A stretch of DNA of 64,000 nucleotides from Prunus persica. Taxonomy: Eukaryota > Streptophyta > Magnoliopsida > Rosales > Rosaceae. The notes below the pieces were generated by a model. That model was not told the DNA's origin and ran no database searches. It saw nothing but the letters and a program-made list of their open reading frames with translations. The DNA lies in assembly GCF_000346465.2 (NCBI RefSeq), contig NC_034011.1:16951018-17015017 (forward strand), in the 5' to 3' direction. Within the stretch, counting starts at the first letter, position 1, and each line of letters begins with the position of its first letter. Below are positions 44,843-58,489 of this stretch, piece after piece. The position numbers and the translations under genes were made by a program.

Positions 44843-45866
44843 AACCTCTAGCAAAGTAATATTTTAAATCTAAATTAAATTTTTTTTTTTATACATTCTT
44901 ATACATATTATAAATTAAAATAAATTTTTTTTTATACATTCTTATGGTGTTTATTATTTTTGAATAGAGTATATTAATTTTTTAAAAATAAAAATACCCA
45001 GAAAAATATACTCTATTCAAAAATAATAAACACCATAAGAATGTTTTAAATTTTTTTTTTTATACAAGGAAAAATACTCTAGTTCAATTTGCTAGCTGTG
45101 CCCAGTTAGATTTCTCATAAATGCCCAGTTCACCTTTAGCCTTCCCTTTACCAAAACTTAGACCATTAAAAACTTGGATAGAACCAAAAGAAATGCAAAA
45201 CCAAAATTGGGCAAGAGTCTTAATATATGCCTTAAAAGTTAAAAATTAAAAAATTAGGGGTTTTTTTAAAAATAAGGCCGTGCACTTGTATGACTTATCC
45301 TTTTCCTAAAAAAATAAACCCTAAATTTTTTATTTAAAAAAAATATATACTCTATTAAAAAATAATAAACACCTTTGTACAAAGAAAATCACAATGATCA
45401 AACTTTAATTAACAAATCAACTCACATCTCACTCACGTGATCTCATCTCATCTCAAAGGATTCTCTTCCTTGAACACGCAGCCTCACTCAACCCACTTGA
45501 ACCCAAGAGTAACCACCATTGATTTGAACCACTACAACCTCCACTGCTTCAATCAAACTCATTCTATTACATCGCAGAAACCTCATCGACTTGATTACGC
45601 TTGGATACTCACGTAACTTGATCTAGTAACCGAACCTAATCCGAGTTAATTGAGTACACCTTTATGTAGACAATTATATTAAACTTATATTTTAAATTTA
45701 AATTGTATATCTGTTTTTTAAATATATTCGAATGTCACTTATTATTATTCTAATATACCAATTCTATTTTTATTTTAAAAATGCCTCTTGGAATGTGGAT
45801 GAATTATGGGTTAAATCACAAATAGGGTCAACACTTTATTTATGAAATTGTGATTTATAAATATGT

Positions 45867-46008
45867 TTTGCGCGACGAATATCTATAATTTCGTAGCATA
45901 AAGAAGTGTTGCGCGACGATACGAATACTTTGTCGCGCAAGGTTGTATTTTCACTGGGAAATTATCGCAACTTGCGCGACATGGATGTTCTCATTACGTC
46001 GCGCAAAC
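45867..46008. repeat. Second internal cluster of GCGCGACG hairpin repeats
   Basis: Three more pairs of TTGCGCGACGA and CGTCGCGCAA at 45867, 45908 and 45970. They stop about 480 bases before the nested retrotransposon. Between the two internal clusters (44843-45866) is AT-rich non-coding DNA with an inverted pair of the 30-base AATAATAAACACCATAAGAA region (44940 and 45025). Confidence 0.85.
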
Positions 46009-46488
46009 CTCTGGCAATGTTTTTTTTTAAAGTTAATTTTTTTCTTTATTTTAAATAATTATTATAAAAATTATACATGTTACCTTAATGAACTTAAGTT
46101 TCATATGAATTACGAAAAAAATTCAAATATTTCGGTACAATTGAAAAGTTAAATGTTTATATTTTAAATTTGAATTATTATTTTATTCTCCGATGTGAGA
46201 CTTAATTTACACATTATAGTTTGTATAATAGTTTAATGCTTGATTAAATCATTAAATAAGACGGGGTTGTGCTTATATTCATAAAGACCACTGAAAATCA
46301 AATAGACAGATTCAAATCTATTTTCAAATTTATGTATATATCTAAATTTATTTATACATTATATGTTGTAATTTAATTTGTGATTGCAAATTTTGTGTGC
46401 AACTTGATTTTAATTTGTCATTGCCATATTTACACTACCATAATTAAATTACAACAAATTTCATTTACTATGTTTTACATGGGTAGTC

Positions 46489-49436
46489 TGACAGGACCCG
46501 ATCCCAATTCCACTTTGGAATTCGAACCAAGTCCTGTGCGTGTCCGACACCTGGCGAATGTCGAGCACAAATGACCTTTTTACCCTTCCTGTTACAATTA
46601 CTATTAAAACTTCCCTTAGACTCCTGCCGAAAATTCGGCAGAGTCTTCCCTGTATTTTGTCTAAACCCAAAATCTTCCACCTGTTGAACAAGCAAATAAT
46701 TTTCCACCAACTGCCAGAATAAAATAACCAAGCATTCACCAGATCAAGTTTCCCCCTAAAACGAGATATCAGAGCATTTTCTACTAATTTACAAGATTTC
46801 AAGAACTTTTACAATAAAATCCTACGTTTCTTGGTGGTGCGGAAGCTAGGAGTGGCCCAGTGGTGGATGCCTGCGCACTTCTACAGCCTGGTGGTGAAAA
46901 ACAAGTTTGAAAATGTGAGTGGACAAAAATAATGTTCTTGAAATCAGTTTATAATCATAATAACCCCCATGGTAAAAATAACTTGATAAGTAAGGCTAAA
47001 GTTCAACTATGTTTAATATAAGGTATTCATCTAGCTATATATAAATGTATGTATATAAATTCGTAAAACTGAACAATTATATGGAGATATAAAACATGCA
47101 CGAACATTGAGGAAACTGATATAAAATGACTGAAAGCAATAGCTGTATAAAAGTACTCAAATTCCTTTAAACTACCACCTAAATGTACCCTTGTAAAATC
47201 CGTCAAATCCCCTGGCAGGTCTAGGCGACACAAAGTCTATCCGAGCCGCAAACTGGCAGAATTCAGGGGACTATGGTCAGCCTGAACCGCTGGCAGGTCT
47301 CGATGACACCAAGTCGACTCGAGCCGCTCTGGCAAGATACAGGGGACCGTAGTCAGCCTGATCCGCAATCCTGGCAGGTCTCGGGGACACAGAGTCAGCC
47401 GAGCCGCAAATCCTGGCAGGTCTCGGGGACACCGAGTCAGCCGAGCCGCAAATCTTGGCAAGTTTCGGGGACACAGAGTCAGCCGAGCTGCAAATCCTGA
47501 CAGGTCTCGGGGACACAGAGTCAGCCGAGCCGCAAATCCTGGCAGGTCTCAGGGACACAGAATCAACCGAGCCACAAATCCTGGCACTCACGGTCCGAGC
47601 GTCCCCGAAACCTCCGAGGCAATGTCAAGTGCACTGACAGAACTATAAACAGACTGGATGTCCGTAGACATCGGTCCGTTTGAGGGTAATCACTAAAAAC
47701 AAGCGGGTACATGGTGGTTCTAATTAGAAAAATCTGATAATTCTCCGAAATCTGATAAATCTGAGCTAAGTTACTATTTCTGTATTAAAAATCTCAAGTA
47801 TGCTGCTCAACTAAGTATGATAAAAATAAAGATATTTCACGATGCAATTCGTGCTCAGAAAACATGTAATAACACTTATTCAAGATCAAATATAAAAGTT
47901 AATTATAAAATCATTTAAGAAAGAAAAGTCCACTCACTGCTGGTCCGAGCTAGCTGGACCCTTTGAAGGTCCCTCCTGTGGTTCTGCCGGTCCTCTGGTG
48001 CCTGATTACCCATAAAGATTAAATTAATAAAACTGCTCAATAAAAGAATTAAATTAAACACCCTGCCCCCGGCTCCTAGAAATGCGTGTACTCATTTTAA
48101 AGTCACTCCTATGCCCACTTTAGCCTTTCAGACAATTAGAAAGGCCTTGAAAGACCTGAAGTTGTTCCAAGCGATAAACTGTCAGACCTGCCGATCCGGA
48201 ACCTCGTGGGGTCCACGATCTCCGATGGCCAATCTGGGATTCTCTAAAGGTTCCTTACAGAGTAAGACCCATGTCTTGCGAGTTTGGTCCGAAACGGACG
48301 GTCGGATTAGCCAAAATTGCATTATCGCTTAAAATCCAAACTCTAGCCCCAGGGTTCGCGATTTCGGAGTATCCGGGCCTCCGATTTGCAATCCGTCGAA
48401 TCCTACACGATCCTGAAATCATGTAGAATGACATATCTGAATTTGGGTGCGATCCAACGGCTCGACGACACTGTACCCAAGGATCGCGCAAAATGGAAAA
48501 TCTGTTCGGGGCTCAAACGGACTCCAAATTGAGATCCGTGAAATCCTACACGCTCGTGACGACACGAGGATCGCAAAACTACACAGAGTCACTTCACTAC
48601 CCTCGCCCATGCGCCACCACACGCGCGGGCAGTTTGGGTGTCCAAAGCGGTAACGGCTCGCCGGAAAAACTCGAAACCAAGACTCCAAACTCCTATCCTA
48701 GGTAAAACACCCCATTTGGAGTCAATTTTGTTCTTGGTCATACCCCAAAAAGTGGCCGGAAATGGCCGATCATGGCGGGCGAAGTTCGGCCGATTTTCAA
48801 GTTGAAAATCGAGTGTTCTAGAGCCAAAATCGATCTAAACCCCGCCAACCATCAGTTAGAACACGAACAATAGGCGAGAATCCATACCTTACTCGAATGA
48901 TTTGGTGGAGAAACGAAGGAGATCGAAGGAGATGAAGTTTCGACTGAAAACCGACAGAAAACTCCAGATTCAAGCCAGTTCCGGGCGGCCCCAGGTCGGC
49001 GGTAGGTCGGGGAAGAACGGCGAGGCCGAGGCGGAGCTGACGGTACCCTTGCCGGAGATCGGGTCGAGCTGTAGCGGCGGCGGGACGAGCTGGAAGGGGA
49101 GGAGGCGCGCGGCTGGTCGCGTGGGAGGAGAGAGAAAAATGAGGAGAGAGAGAGAGAGAGGAGAAAGGGATAAAAATCTGACTTTTTGTCCAAATTACCG
49201 TTTTACCCTTCGCGGTATTTTGACCGTATTTTCTTCGTTACAACTCCGATTCGAGTCTACTCCGTGTCTACGAACTCGTTTCGCCGTGCTCTACGCAACG
49301 GCGTAAGCGAAATTGCCAAATTCCTTCTCGATCAAAAAGTCAACTTTTTCCCTATTAAATAATGCGAGGGCAAAATCGTCTTTTTGCTAGAATAAATTAA
49401 TCCTAATTTTTAGATATTTTGTTTTGGGTTATTACA
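46489..49436 (-). repeat. LTR (3' LTR of the minus-strand Tekay element)
   Basis: 2948 bp. It differs from its partner mainly by four extra 42-bp minisatellite units and about 20 bases in the GA-rich tract near 49100-49160. The CT-rich leader region on the minus strand corresponds to 49100-49165. Confidence 0.95.
47355..47590 (+). repeat. 42-bp minisatellite within the LTR
   Basis: Five full units and a partial one with the core CAAATCCTGGCAGGTCTCGG, then GGACACAGAGTCAGCCGAGC. The partner LTR (52281-52350) has one unit and a partial one. The unit is a multiple of three and lacks stops in several frames, which explains open frames on both strands here. Confidence 0.9.
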
Positions 49437-51413
49437 ATCTACCCCCCTTATAAAAATTTCGTCCTTGAAATTTACCTACCTGTCATTCAAAGAGGGGGAA
49501 GAACTGCTCCTGTATCTACAACTCGGGTTACCACACAGCCTTTGTCACTGAAAGCTAAACACTTCCCATTTCAAAATCTGAACTAACTGTTTCCCATAAG
49601 TGAAATCAGCCTCCAATTATATTGATTATCGATCTAACATATGAGATGGATCGAATTTTTCTTTTCGAAGCGTGGGCATACGAAAAATATCAAGTCACTG
49701 TACTAGATCTGCGGGCAGAGTAAGCCTGTAAGACCTTTGGCCCACACATTCTGTAATCTCATTGGGTTCGATATAGCGAGGATTTGGTTCCCTCGCTTCC
49801 TTAAATCTCGCTATACTTTCCTGAGGCGAATAAATTTTTTTGGAAGAATACCCAACTGAAGATCTTTCTTCTGGTATCTGCATAACTCCTTGTCAATCCT
49901 GGGTCACTTGAGTCTTTCTCTGATTAATCCAATAAGGTTCTTTATTTCCTTCAACACTTTCAGATATCAATAAACCTTGCTTACCATTCCATCTTCACAC
50001 TTGGGTGGTCTATACTATGTCTCGTATAAAGCATCAATTGGAAACATCTCAGTTATAGACACCAGTGGTAATTTAAGATTTGTAATCCGAGAAAGTTCAG
50101 TTCATCTAACAACTGTCATTTGGGGTACACACTCTCAAGTGGTAACTTTTCACCCCAATCACTCCGAACTGCAGTATACAACGTCTCAACAACCCTTCTA
50201 AATTTTGAGTCATTTTCTTAAGCTGATCATCTGTCTGGGGATGAATTGCAGTAGTGATTTCTCTTTGTTGAAGGAACAACGGCAATCCTTTTTAAAAAGG
50301 TCTAGACTGTCCATAATAACCTCCTCCAGTAGTACTCCACTGGCAGGGCCCGGAAAGGTACCTACCATATCTGGCACATTAGGGCGGCGTCTCCTGTTAG
50401 ATCCTGACAACAACTGTTTTCCAATACTTCTGGATACACCAGCTCCAGAGCGATTTCCAATACTACTACCCTGACTGGTACCTTCACTGGAACTAAATCT
50501 AGGTCGGTAGCCTCCATACTTGCGGCCACTCGGTGGTCTGGACTTGTAAGTACCACCGTAGTTACCTCTCTTAAACACTTCCTGACTAGTATTACCTATA
50601 TCAAAATACTGTGCACAGAGTGCACCCCGTGGTCTATCCATTATCTGGCTGGGTCAGACCTCACCACGTCACCAAAGTTAATCAACCACTAACTGATCAC
50701 AATACCTCGGATGGAGGCCTGTAACCTCATCGTAACAAGGTGCTACCTCTTACTTTCAATCTCTACTAGTAGGAAACAAGATGTGAAACCTTTTTCTCGT
50801 ATTATGATCCAGTCATTATCCCCTATCCAACTGCAAAAACTCCTGCATCCACACATTCTGTAGACTTGTGGATAGTGCTGACTATCAAATGCGGCTCTAC
50901 ATTACTTGTCACTTACTAGTCAAAAAATCCTGGTATCACTTCTTCATCGAGTCCCACCAATACCCTACTATTCTGTGGAACAACCATGACCTCCATGATC
51001 CGCTCCATTCCTTTCAATTCAATCCTCCTTTACTACTGGGTACCACCATTATCCAAATTTATAGCCCTCAATCCTCTTTACTTGATCCACCTATCTCACG
51101 GATGGATCTTTGGGCTACTCAATCTTGGCTAAAGCCTGAGCTAACAGCTCCAAGGTCTACTGGACGTTAGGATCTCCCTGCCTACTAGGTACAGTAGGCA
51201 CGACTCCTGACGAGCCTCTAACGAAAGATTACTCTACCGGTTTAGATACCGGTGTAGTTCCTGCCCGACCTGGGGATCTCATCCCCTTACGTCGGGATAA
51301 CTGTCTAATTTTCCTACAGACACCACCACCATGAGGGCCCAATTTGAAAAGAAAACGAGGATGCACAGAGTGCGAAGTCTACAGGAAGTGAAACCTATGC
51401 TCTTATACCAAAT
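49437..51413 (-). pseudogene. Residual interior of the Tekay element: gag-like and integrase C-terminal remnants
   Basis: Minus-strand frame 50641-50210 (MDRPRGALCAQYFDIGN, then RPPSGRKYGGYRPRFSSSE and Ser/Gly/Arg-rich sequence) resembles the basic tail of Tekay gag proteins. A second frame at 49883-49695 has NPRYIEPNEITECVGQRSY and RLTLPADL, followed in other frames by DPSHMLDR and YGKQLVQILKWE, the integrase C-terminus and chromodomain lead-in of the Del/Tekay clade. Stops and frameshifts are frequent. The enzymatic core is deleted between the two remnants. Confidence 0.7.
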
Positions 51414-54173
51414 TGACAGGACCCGATCCCAATTCCACTTTGGAATTCGAACCCAGTCCTATGCGTGTCCGACACCTGGCGAATGTCGGGCACAAATGAC
51501 CCTTTTACCCTTCCTGTTACAATTACTATTAAAACTTCCCTTAGACTCCTGTCGAAAATTCAGAAGAGTCTCCCCTGTATTTTGTCTAAACCCAAAATCT
51601 TCCACATGTTGAACAAGCAAATAATTTTCCACCAACTGCCAGAATAAAATAACCAAGCATTCACCAGATCAAGTTTCCCACTAAAACGAGATATCAGAGC
51701 ATTTTCTACTAACTTATAAGATTTCAAGAACTTTTACAATAAAATCCTACGTTTCTTGGTGGTGCGGAAGCTAGGAGTGGCCCAGTGGTAGATGCCTGCG
51801 CACTTCTACAGCCTGGTGGTGAAAAACAAGTTTGAAAATGTGAGTGGACAAAAATAATGTTCTTGAAATCAGTTTATAATCATAATAACCCCCATGGTAA
51901 AAATAACTTGATAAGTAAGGCTAAAGTTCAACTGTGTTTAATATAAGGTATTCATCTAGCTATATATAAATGTATGTATATAAATTCGTAAAACTAAACA
52001 ATTATATGGAGATATAAAACATGCATGAACATTGAGGAAACTGATATAAAATGACTGAAAGCAATAGCTGTATAAAAGTACTCAAATTCCTTTAAACTAC
52101 CACCTAAATGTACCCCTGTAAAATCTGTCAAATCCCCTGGCAGGTCTCGGCGACACAAAGTCTATCCGAGCCGCAAACTGGCAGGATTCAGGGGACTATG
52201 GTTAGCCTGAACCGCTGGCAGGTCTCGATGACACCAAGTCGACTCGAGCCGCTCTGGCAAGATACAGGGGACCGTAGTCAGCCTGATCCGCAATCCTGGC
52301 AGGTCTCGGGGACACAGAGTCAGCCGAGCCGCAAATCTTGGCACTCACGGTCCGAGCGTCTCCGAAACTCGTGAGGCAATGTCAAGTGCACTGACAGAAC
52401 TGTAAACAGACTGGATGTCCGTAGACATCGGTCCGTTTGAGGGTAATCACTAACAACAAGCGGGTACATGGTGGTTTTAATTAGAAAAATATGATAATTC
52501 TCCGAAATCTAATAAATCTGAGCTAAGTTACTATTTCTGTATTAAAAATCTCAAGTCTACTTCTCAACTAAGTATGATAAAAATAAAGATATTTCACGAT
52601 GCAATTCATGCTCAGAAAACATGTAATAACACTTATTCAAGATCAAATATAAAAGTTAATTATAAAATCGTTTAAGAAAGAAAAGTCCACTCACTGCCGG
52701 TCCGAGCTAGCTGGACCCTTTGAAGGTCCCTCCTGTGGTTCTGCCGGTCCTCTAGTGTCAGATTACCCATAAAGATTAAATTAATAAAACTGCTCAATAA
52801 AAGAATTAAATTAAACACCCTGCCCCAGGCTCCTAGAAATGCGTGTACTCATTTTAAAGTCACTCCTATGCCCACTTTAGCCTTTCAGACAATTAGAAAG
52901 GCCTTGAAAGACCTGAAGCTGTTCCAAGCGATAAACTGTCAGACCGGCCGATCCGGAACCTCGTGGGGTCCACGATCTCCGATGGCCAATCTGGGATTCT
53001 CTAAAGGTTCCTTACAGAGAAAGACCCATGTCCTGCGAGTTTGGTCTGAAACGGACGGTCGGATTAGCCAAAATTGCATTATCGCTTAATATCCAAACTC
53101 TAGCCCCAGGGTTCGCGATTTCGGAGTATCCGGGACTCCGATTCGTAATCCGTCGAATCCTACATGATCCTGAAATCATGTAGAACGACATATCTGAATT
53201 TGGGTGCGATCCAACGGCTCGACGACACTGCACCCAAGGATCGCGCAATATGAAAAATCTGTTCGGGGCTCAAACGGACTCCAAATTGAGATCCGCGAAA
53301 TCCTACGCACTCATGACGACACGAGGATCGCAAAACTACACAGAGTCACTTCACTACCCTCGCCCTAGCGCCACCACACGCGCGGGCATTTTGGGTGTCC
53401 AAAGCGGTAACGGCTCGCAGGAAAAACTCAAAACCAAGACTCCAAACTCCTACCCTAGGTAAAACACCCCATTTGGAGTCACTTTTGTTCTTGGTCATAC
53501 CCCAAAAAGTGACCGGAAATGGCCGATCACGGCGGCCGAAGTTCAGCCAATTTTCAAGTTGAAAATCGAGTGTTCTAGAGCCAAAATCGATTGAAACCCA
53601 GCCAACCATCAGTTAGAACACGAAAAATAGATGAGAATCCATACCTTACTCGAATGATTTGGTGGAGAAACGAAGGAGATCAAAGGAGATGAAGTTTCGA
53701 CTGAAAACCGGTGGAAAACTCCAGATTCCGGCCAGTTCCGGGCAGCCCCAGGTCGGCGGCGGGTCGGGGAAGAACGGCGAGGCCGAGGCGGAGCTGACGG
53801 TACCCTTGCCGAAGATCAGGCCGAGCTGTAGCGGCAGCGGGACGAGCTAGAAGGGGAGGAGGCGCGCGGGAGGAGAGAGAGAGAGGAGAGAGAGAGAGGA
53901 GAAAGGGATAAAAATCTGACTTTTTGTCCAAATTACCGTTTTGCCCTTCGCGGTATTTTGACCGTATTTTCTTCGTTACACCTCCGATTCGAGTCTACTC
54001 CATGTCTGCGAACTCATTTCGTCGTGCTCTATGCAACGGCGTAAGCGAAATTACCAAATTCCTTCTCGATCAAAAAGTCAACTTTTTCCCTATTAAATAA
54101 TGCGAGGGCAAAATCCTCTTTTTGCTAGAATAAATTAATCCTAATTTTAGATATTTTGTTTTGGGTTATTACA
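51414..54173 (-). repeat. LTR (5' LTR of the minus-strand Tekay element)
   Basis: 2760 bp from TGACAGGACCCG to GGGTTATTACA on the + strand. It has the short form of the minisatellite. Its outer end lies 19 bases from the stop codon of the CACTA transposase. Confidence 0.95.
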
Positions 54174-54192
54174 TAGTCGCTAATAAATTGCA

Positions 54193-57100
54193 TTATTCAT
54201 CATCTGAACTATAATAACCTTCATTATCCTCGCTATCATCACTTTCGGTCTCCCAATCCTCCTCCTCATCACTTTCGTTGTTCGGGCCCACTGGAACTTC
54301 GTATCGCGGAAGATCACCAAGGTCAATTGTAATTGACTGAATCGGTATTTCAATTGAAGACACTCCTTGAAGCTAAAACGGTTCTTGTATAACATTTGTA
54401 TCTCGAAGTGTTTCTGCTTTGGAAGATTCCAACCGTTGGTCAATGACATTGTCGACGTCGTTGTCAGTTGGGTCTAGTTCTGGTATAGCATACACGTTGC
54501 TCTGATCCATCTGCTTAGCAACTTTCCAACCGCTTCCGGCTTTAGGGTCATCTAGATACACAATCTGTCTTGCCATGTTTGCCAAAATGTAAGGGTCGTC
54601 ATCATACCAAGTTCTGTTAATGTTCACTGATAGTAAGCCATGGTCTATTTTAACACTTCCCTGCCTATTTGGGTTTGTATCAAACCATCGACACTTAAAC
54701 ATGATCACTTGGTATCGGGCTTTGTCAAGCAATTGCACGACAGTTGTGAGTTTGCCATAGACATCAATGTCCGTATTTTCGCCTCCACCTGGGACATGGA
54801 CACTGCTGTTTTGTGTACACAACTTGTCATCTCGTGCAATCCCCAAAAACTTGACGCCGTTAACATGGCAACCCGAGAATAATTCAGCGTGAATCGGCCC
54901 AAATGCCAAGTTATATAACTCTTCACTGTAAGAGGGTGAATTCGATGATTTCAACTTATTCACCTAATATTATACAAAAACATTCACATGTTAGTTTGAT
55001 AACATTAAATAATACAATATATATATATATCAAATACAAAACACTTATAACTTACATATTCCGAAAACCATTGTGGAAACAAATCACGGTGTTTCTTGGC
55101 ATACAAATGTGATGGATGTTCTCGCTTCATCATCTCTTCATGCTCATCTAAGTATGCCATTATCTCATCACAATTGTTAAGTACGAACCAATGCGCTACC
55201 TCCATGTCATTTCTGGAAAACGACTCTCCTCGTACAGGATATCCAAAGGGTCGTGCGCTTTGGGCAAAAACAGAAAGTTTCTCATTTGTCTGACCTTCAT
55301 CATTATTGCACTGAGGACGATTGAAAGCCGTGTCCACATCTTTTAAATACATTCCACAGAAAGTAAGCGATTCATATTGAACCCAAGCCTCTATAATTGA
55401 TCCTTCGGGCTTCGCCCTGTTGCGTACAGTTTTTTCAGCTCTCCGAAAAGCCTGCCAAAATAAAACGAAACGATACAAATTATCGAGCGTGGGATAAGGA
55501 TGCATAAACAAATGATGAGGATTATATACATTTCTATTGGATACATCCAGCGATAGTTGACAGGACCAGCGAGCAATGCCTCTTTTGGCAAGTGAACCAT
55601 CACGTGAATCATACTTGTGAAGAAAGCTGGAGGGAATGTCATCTCGAACTTGCATAGGACTTAGACAATGTCATGGCGCAACTGATTAATGTCTGTCTTT
55701 CACAATGTTTTTGCCGTCATTTGGGAAAAAAATCTGGACAACAACATGATTGGTTTCACTACATCTTCTGGCAAAAGGTATCGAATACCCACAGGAAGTA
55801 GGTGTTGCATAAACGCATGGCAGTCATGGCTCTTTAGTTCATTAAATTTACCCCGTCAACATTCACGCGATATTAGAAGCATACCCATCGGGAAATTTTA
55901 CAGACAATACAAACTTTAGAAAATCTTTTTTGTCATTCGGTTTCATGGAAAAAAAATGCCAGATCCCTTCTAGCTTTATCACCGTCCCTGTTCATCCATA
56001 AATCTCTTTGTATGCCCATTCTTTCCAAATCAAGACGAGCTTTGATCGTATCTTTTGTCTTACCCTCGATATCTAGCATCGTGCACATCAATGTGTCAGA
56101 CATTTTTCTCAACATGCATAACGTCGAGATTGTGCCTCAATTTTAGTTTCGACCAATATGGGAGCTCAAAAAACATAGGCTTGTGCGTCTAGTTCAAATG
56201 TGTAGAAGGTCTGGTCTGAGTAACTGTTTTCCCGAACGGAGAAAAATCCAAACGGTTAAGTTGTTCCAAGATCTCATCACCGGACCATTCTCTAGGTTTG
56301 AGGCGATGCTCTGTGTTCCCGTCAAACTCTTTATCCTTTTCCCGCCACTCGTGGTCCCATGGCAACCATCTCTGATGACCTAGATAACAAACTTTTCCCG
56401 CGTGCCAACCCGAAGTTACATCTTCCTTGCATACAGGGCATGTCAAATAACCCTTAGTGCTCCACCCAAAAACCATTGCATATGCGGGAAAATCATTCAC
56501 AGTCCACATAACTGCTGCCCGCAATGTGAACATCTTCCCAGTGGATTTATCATACGTACACACACCGTTTGTCCATAAATCCTTGAGCTCATCAACCAAC
56601 GGCCTTAAGTAAACATCAATTGACCTGCCAGGATCCTCAGTCATCAAAACAGTCATCATCATGTATTCTTTTTTCATGCATTTCCAATGCGGCAAATTAT
56701 ATGGGAATACGAAAATCGGCCAAGTGCTGTGGTGTTGGTTTAGAACCCCGTACGAATTGAATCCGTCAGTGGCAAGTCCCAATCTAACATTTCGGGGATC
56801 AGCAGCAAACTCGGGGAATGTTCGATCGAACTCTTTCCATGCCTCCCCATCTGCAGGATGCCGCATCACATCGTCGTCTACCCGTTTTTCCTTATGCCAT
56901 CTCATGTCTGTGGCAGTATGAGTCGGCGTATACAATCGCTATAGCCTAGGTTTTAGGGTCAGATAACGCATGACTTTTTGTGGGATCTTAGTCGTTCGAT
57001 TCTGAGATGTCATCTTGAACCTCAACTCTTTGCATATAGGGCATGTATCCAAGATCATTCAACACCTTTTGCGCGTGTCTATGGTCTTTCGGCAAACAAT

Positions 57101-57629
57101 TGTCAGTTGGAAGCATTCTCTTGAAAACACCCAAAAAGTACTCGAAACACAGGTTTGACATACGATACTTTATTTTTCCTTGCATTAGCTACACAATGGT
57201 CGTGAGAACGGAAAAGCATTCGCACCCCGGATATAACTCTTGGTTTGCATTTTTTAGCAGTTGTTCATATTGTTCGAACTCTGCACTGTCCATTGGGGTA
57301 GGCAGGTCATCTTCCTCTTCCTGATTGATGTTGGTCAATGCAAATGGAAAAGCATCATTTATAATATCCATGACTTGTTCATTAGGATCCACAATAGGTT
57401 CAACATTGTCCACCCTTGTGGCATTTGAAGACGAAGCATTGTCTAATTGTTCCCCGTGAAGGTTCCAAATGCTATATGTCTCAATCATTCCATTCCTTAC
57501 TAAATGAAATCCAACATTTTCAATTGTCTCCCACAAAGTGTTGTTACACCTCCTACAAGGACAACGGATTCTAGTTGCACCCGGGTTGTGTCTACGTGCA
57601 AACTCAATAAAATCCTCGATTCCATCCAA
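54193..57629 (-). pseudogene. CACTA TNP2-type transposase, degenerate
   Basis: Reading leftward from MDGIEDFIEFARRHNPGA, the N-terminal transposase-associated domain has CPCRRCNNTLWETIE. After TAG at 57187 comes SNLCFEYFLGVFKRMLPTDN. A zinc-ribbon segment is deleted before VMRYLTLKPRL and a TAG near 56940. Transposase_21 follows (56935-56189: WKEFDRTFPEFAADPRNVRL, GLATDGFNSYGVL, GYLTCPVC, WREKDKEFDGNTEHRL), then RHNLDVMHVEKNV and TKDTIKARLDLERMGIQ with shifts. The DUF4218 part (55655-55005: FPPAFFTSMIHVMVHL, GPVNYRWMYPIE) splices at SEY/GTAAGT to VNKLKSSNS after TATTAG. The DUF4216 part has GHLPVNI-like RTWYDDDPYILANMARQI. A TAG at 54373 precedes an acidic tail ending SSDDE at 54193. Several stops and frameshifts make it non-functional as assembled. 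Confidence 0.85.
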
Positions 57630-57689
57630 GTATTCGTCTACGCATCTACTCGGGTTCTATATCCACCTTTTGCTCATAATTCCTGAAAC

Positions 57690-58480
57690 CACAATCACAA
57701 CACAACAATCACAACAACTTCATATGAAGTTATAATGTCACCTTATGCCTCCGGTAAGGGCCCTATCCCATTCGGGAATGCATAGTCCTGTCACGTAACC
57801 TACGGCTACATGAGATTAGTTTTCAACGTAAATGAATTTCAGTAGCATCTCAATACAGTTCTTGAGGTGGGCATAAGTATAAATACCTACATACCACCCC
57901 AAGAACGTACCGAGATGACACCGAAATCTCCAGAATCGAAACCTAATCTTGTAGCCGTAGATTACGTGACAACACTATGCATTACCAAACTATCCAAATA
58001 ATGGGACAATTCAAGAATTAATTGGACCGCAATCATGCTTTAAGCATCCATGCACGAAATCCAACTAATCTCGAACGGGAAACTAAGTGTTACTAAAAAA
58101 TAATAATAAAAGTACGAAGTTAATTTCAATTAACTTCGTACATCACAGCACATTGTGCTGCGTCACGCACAATTTAACAACATAATATAAATATAATTTC
58201 ACAACAAAAAATATAAATATAACAAACTAAGTTCAACATAATTTAATATAAAATGAATAAAATACTTTCTCAATCGTTCTCCACAATCGCTAATTACAAA
58301 TATCTATAATGAGAACAAAATTAATAGCGTTAATATGACAAATTAATACTTTTAAACAAACGACAAATAATACTTACCCAATGAGCATATTGAATTCCTA
58401 GCAAAGGCAGCAGCACAGATAGAGAGAGGTTCCAATTTTTTTTTGCATTCTGCCTCTGCAATGGCAGAATTCAGAGATGT
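57690..58480. other. CACTA right-hand non-coding region
   Basis: Leader side of the transposase gene. The DNA is AT-rich, with an inverted AAGTTAATTTCAATTAACTT at 58116-58135 and TCCAGAATCGAAACC near 57932. No coding sequence or additional element is recognised. Confidence 0.5.
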
Positions 58481-58489
58481 AGATAAAGG

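Larger units (their letters stand above)
46489..54173 (-). mobile_element. Tekay-type Ty3/gypsy retrotransposon, internally deleted, TSD TAGTC
   Basis: Two LTRs (46489-49436 and 51414-54173) flank a 1977-bp interior. TAGTC lies on both sides (46484-46488 and 54174-54178). On the minus strand the LTR reads TGTAATAACCC to GGGTCCTGTCA. Next to the 5' LTR is TTTGGTATAAGAGC, a primer-binding site for initiator tRNA-Met with one change. The 3' purine tract AAGGGGGGTAGAT abuts the other LTR. Only gag-like and integrase C-terminal remnants survive; protease, reverse transcriptase, RNase H and the integrase core are absent, so movement would need proteins supplied in trans. Sampled stretches of the two LTRs differ by about 1.5-4 percent. 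Confidence 0.95.

Noticed and set aside
47273..47637. Possible CRISPR array or repeat protein at the 42-bp units
   Set aside because: The units are directly abutting with no spacers, in a plant LTR, and the partner LTR has only one full unit; this is a minisatellite.
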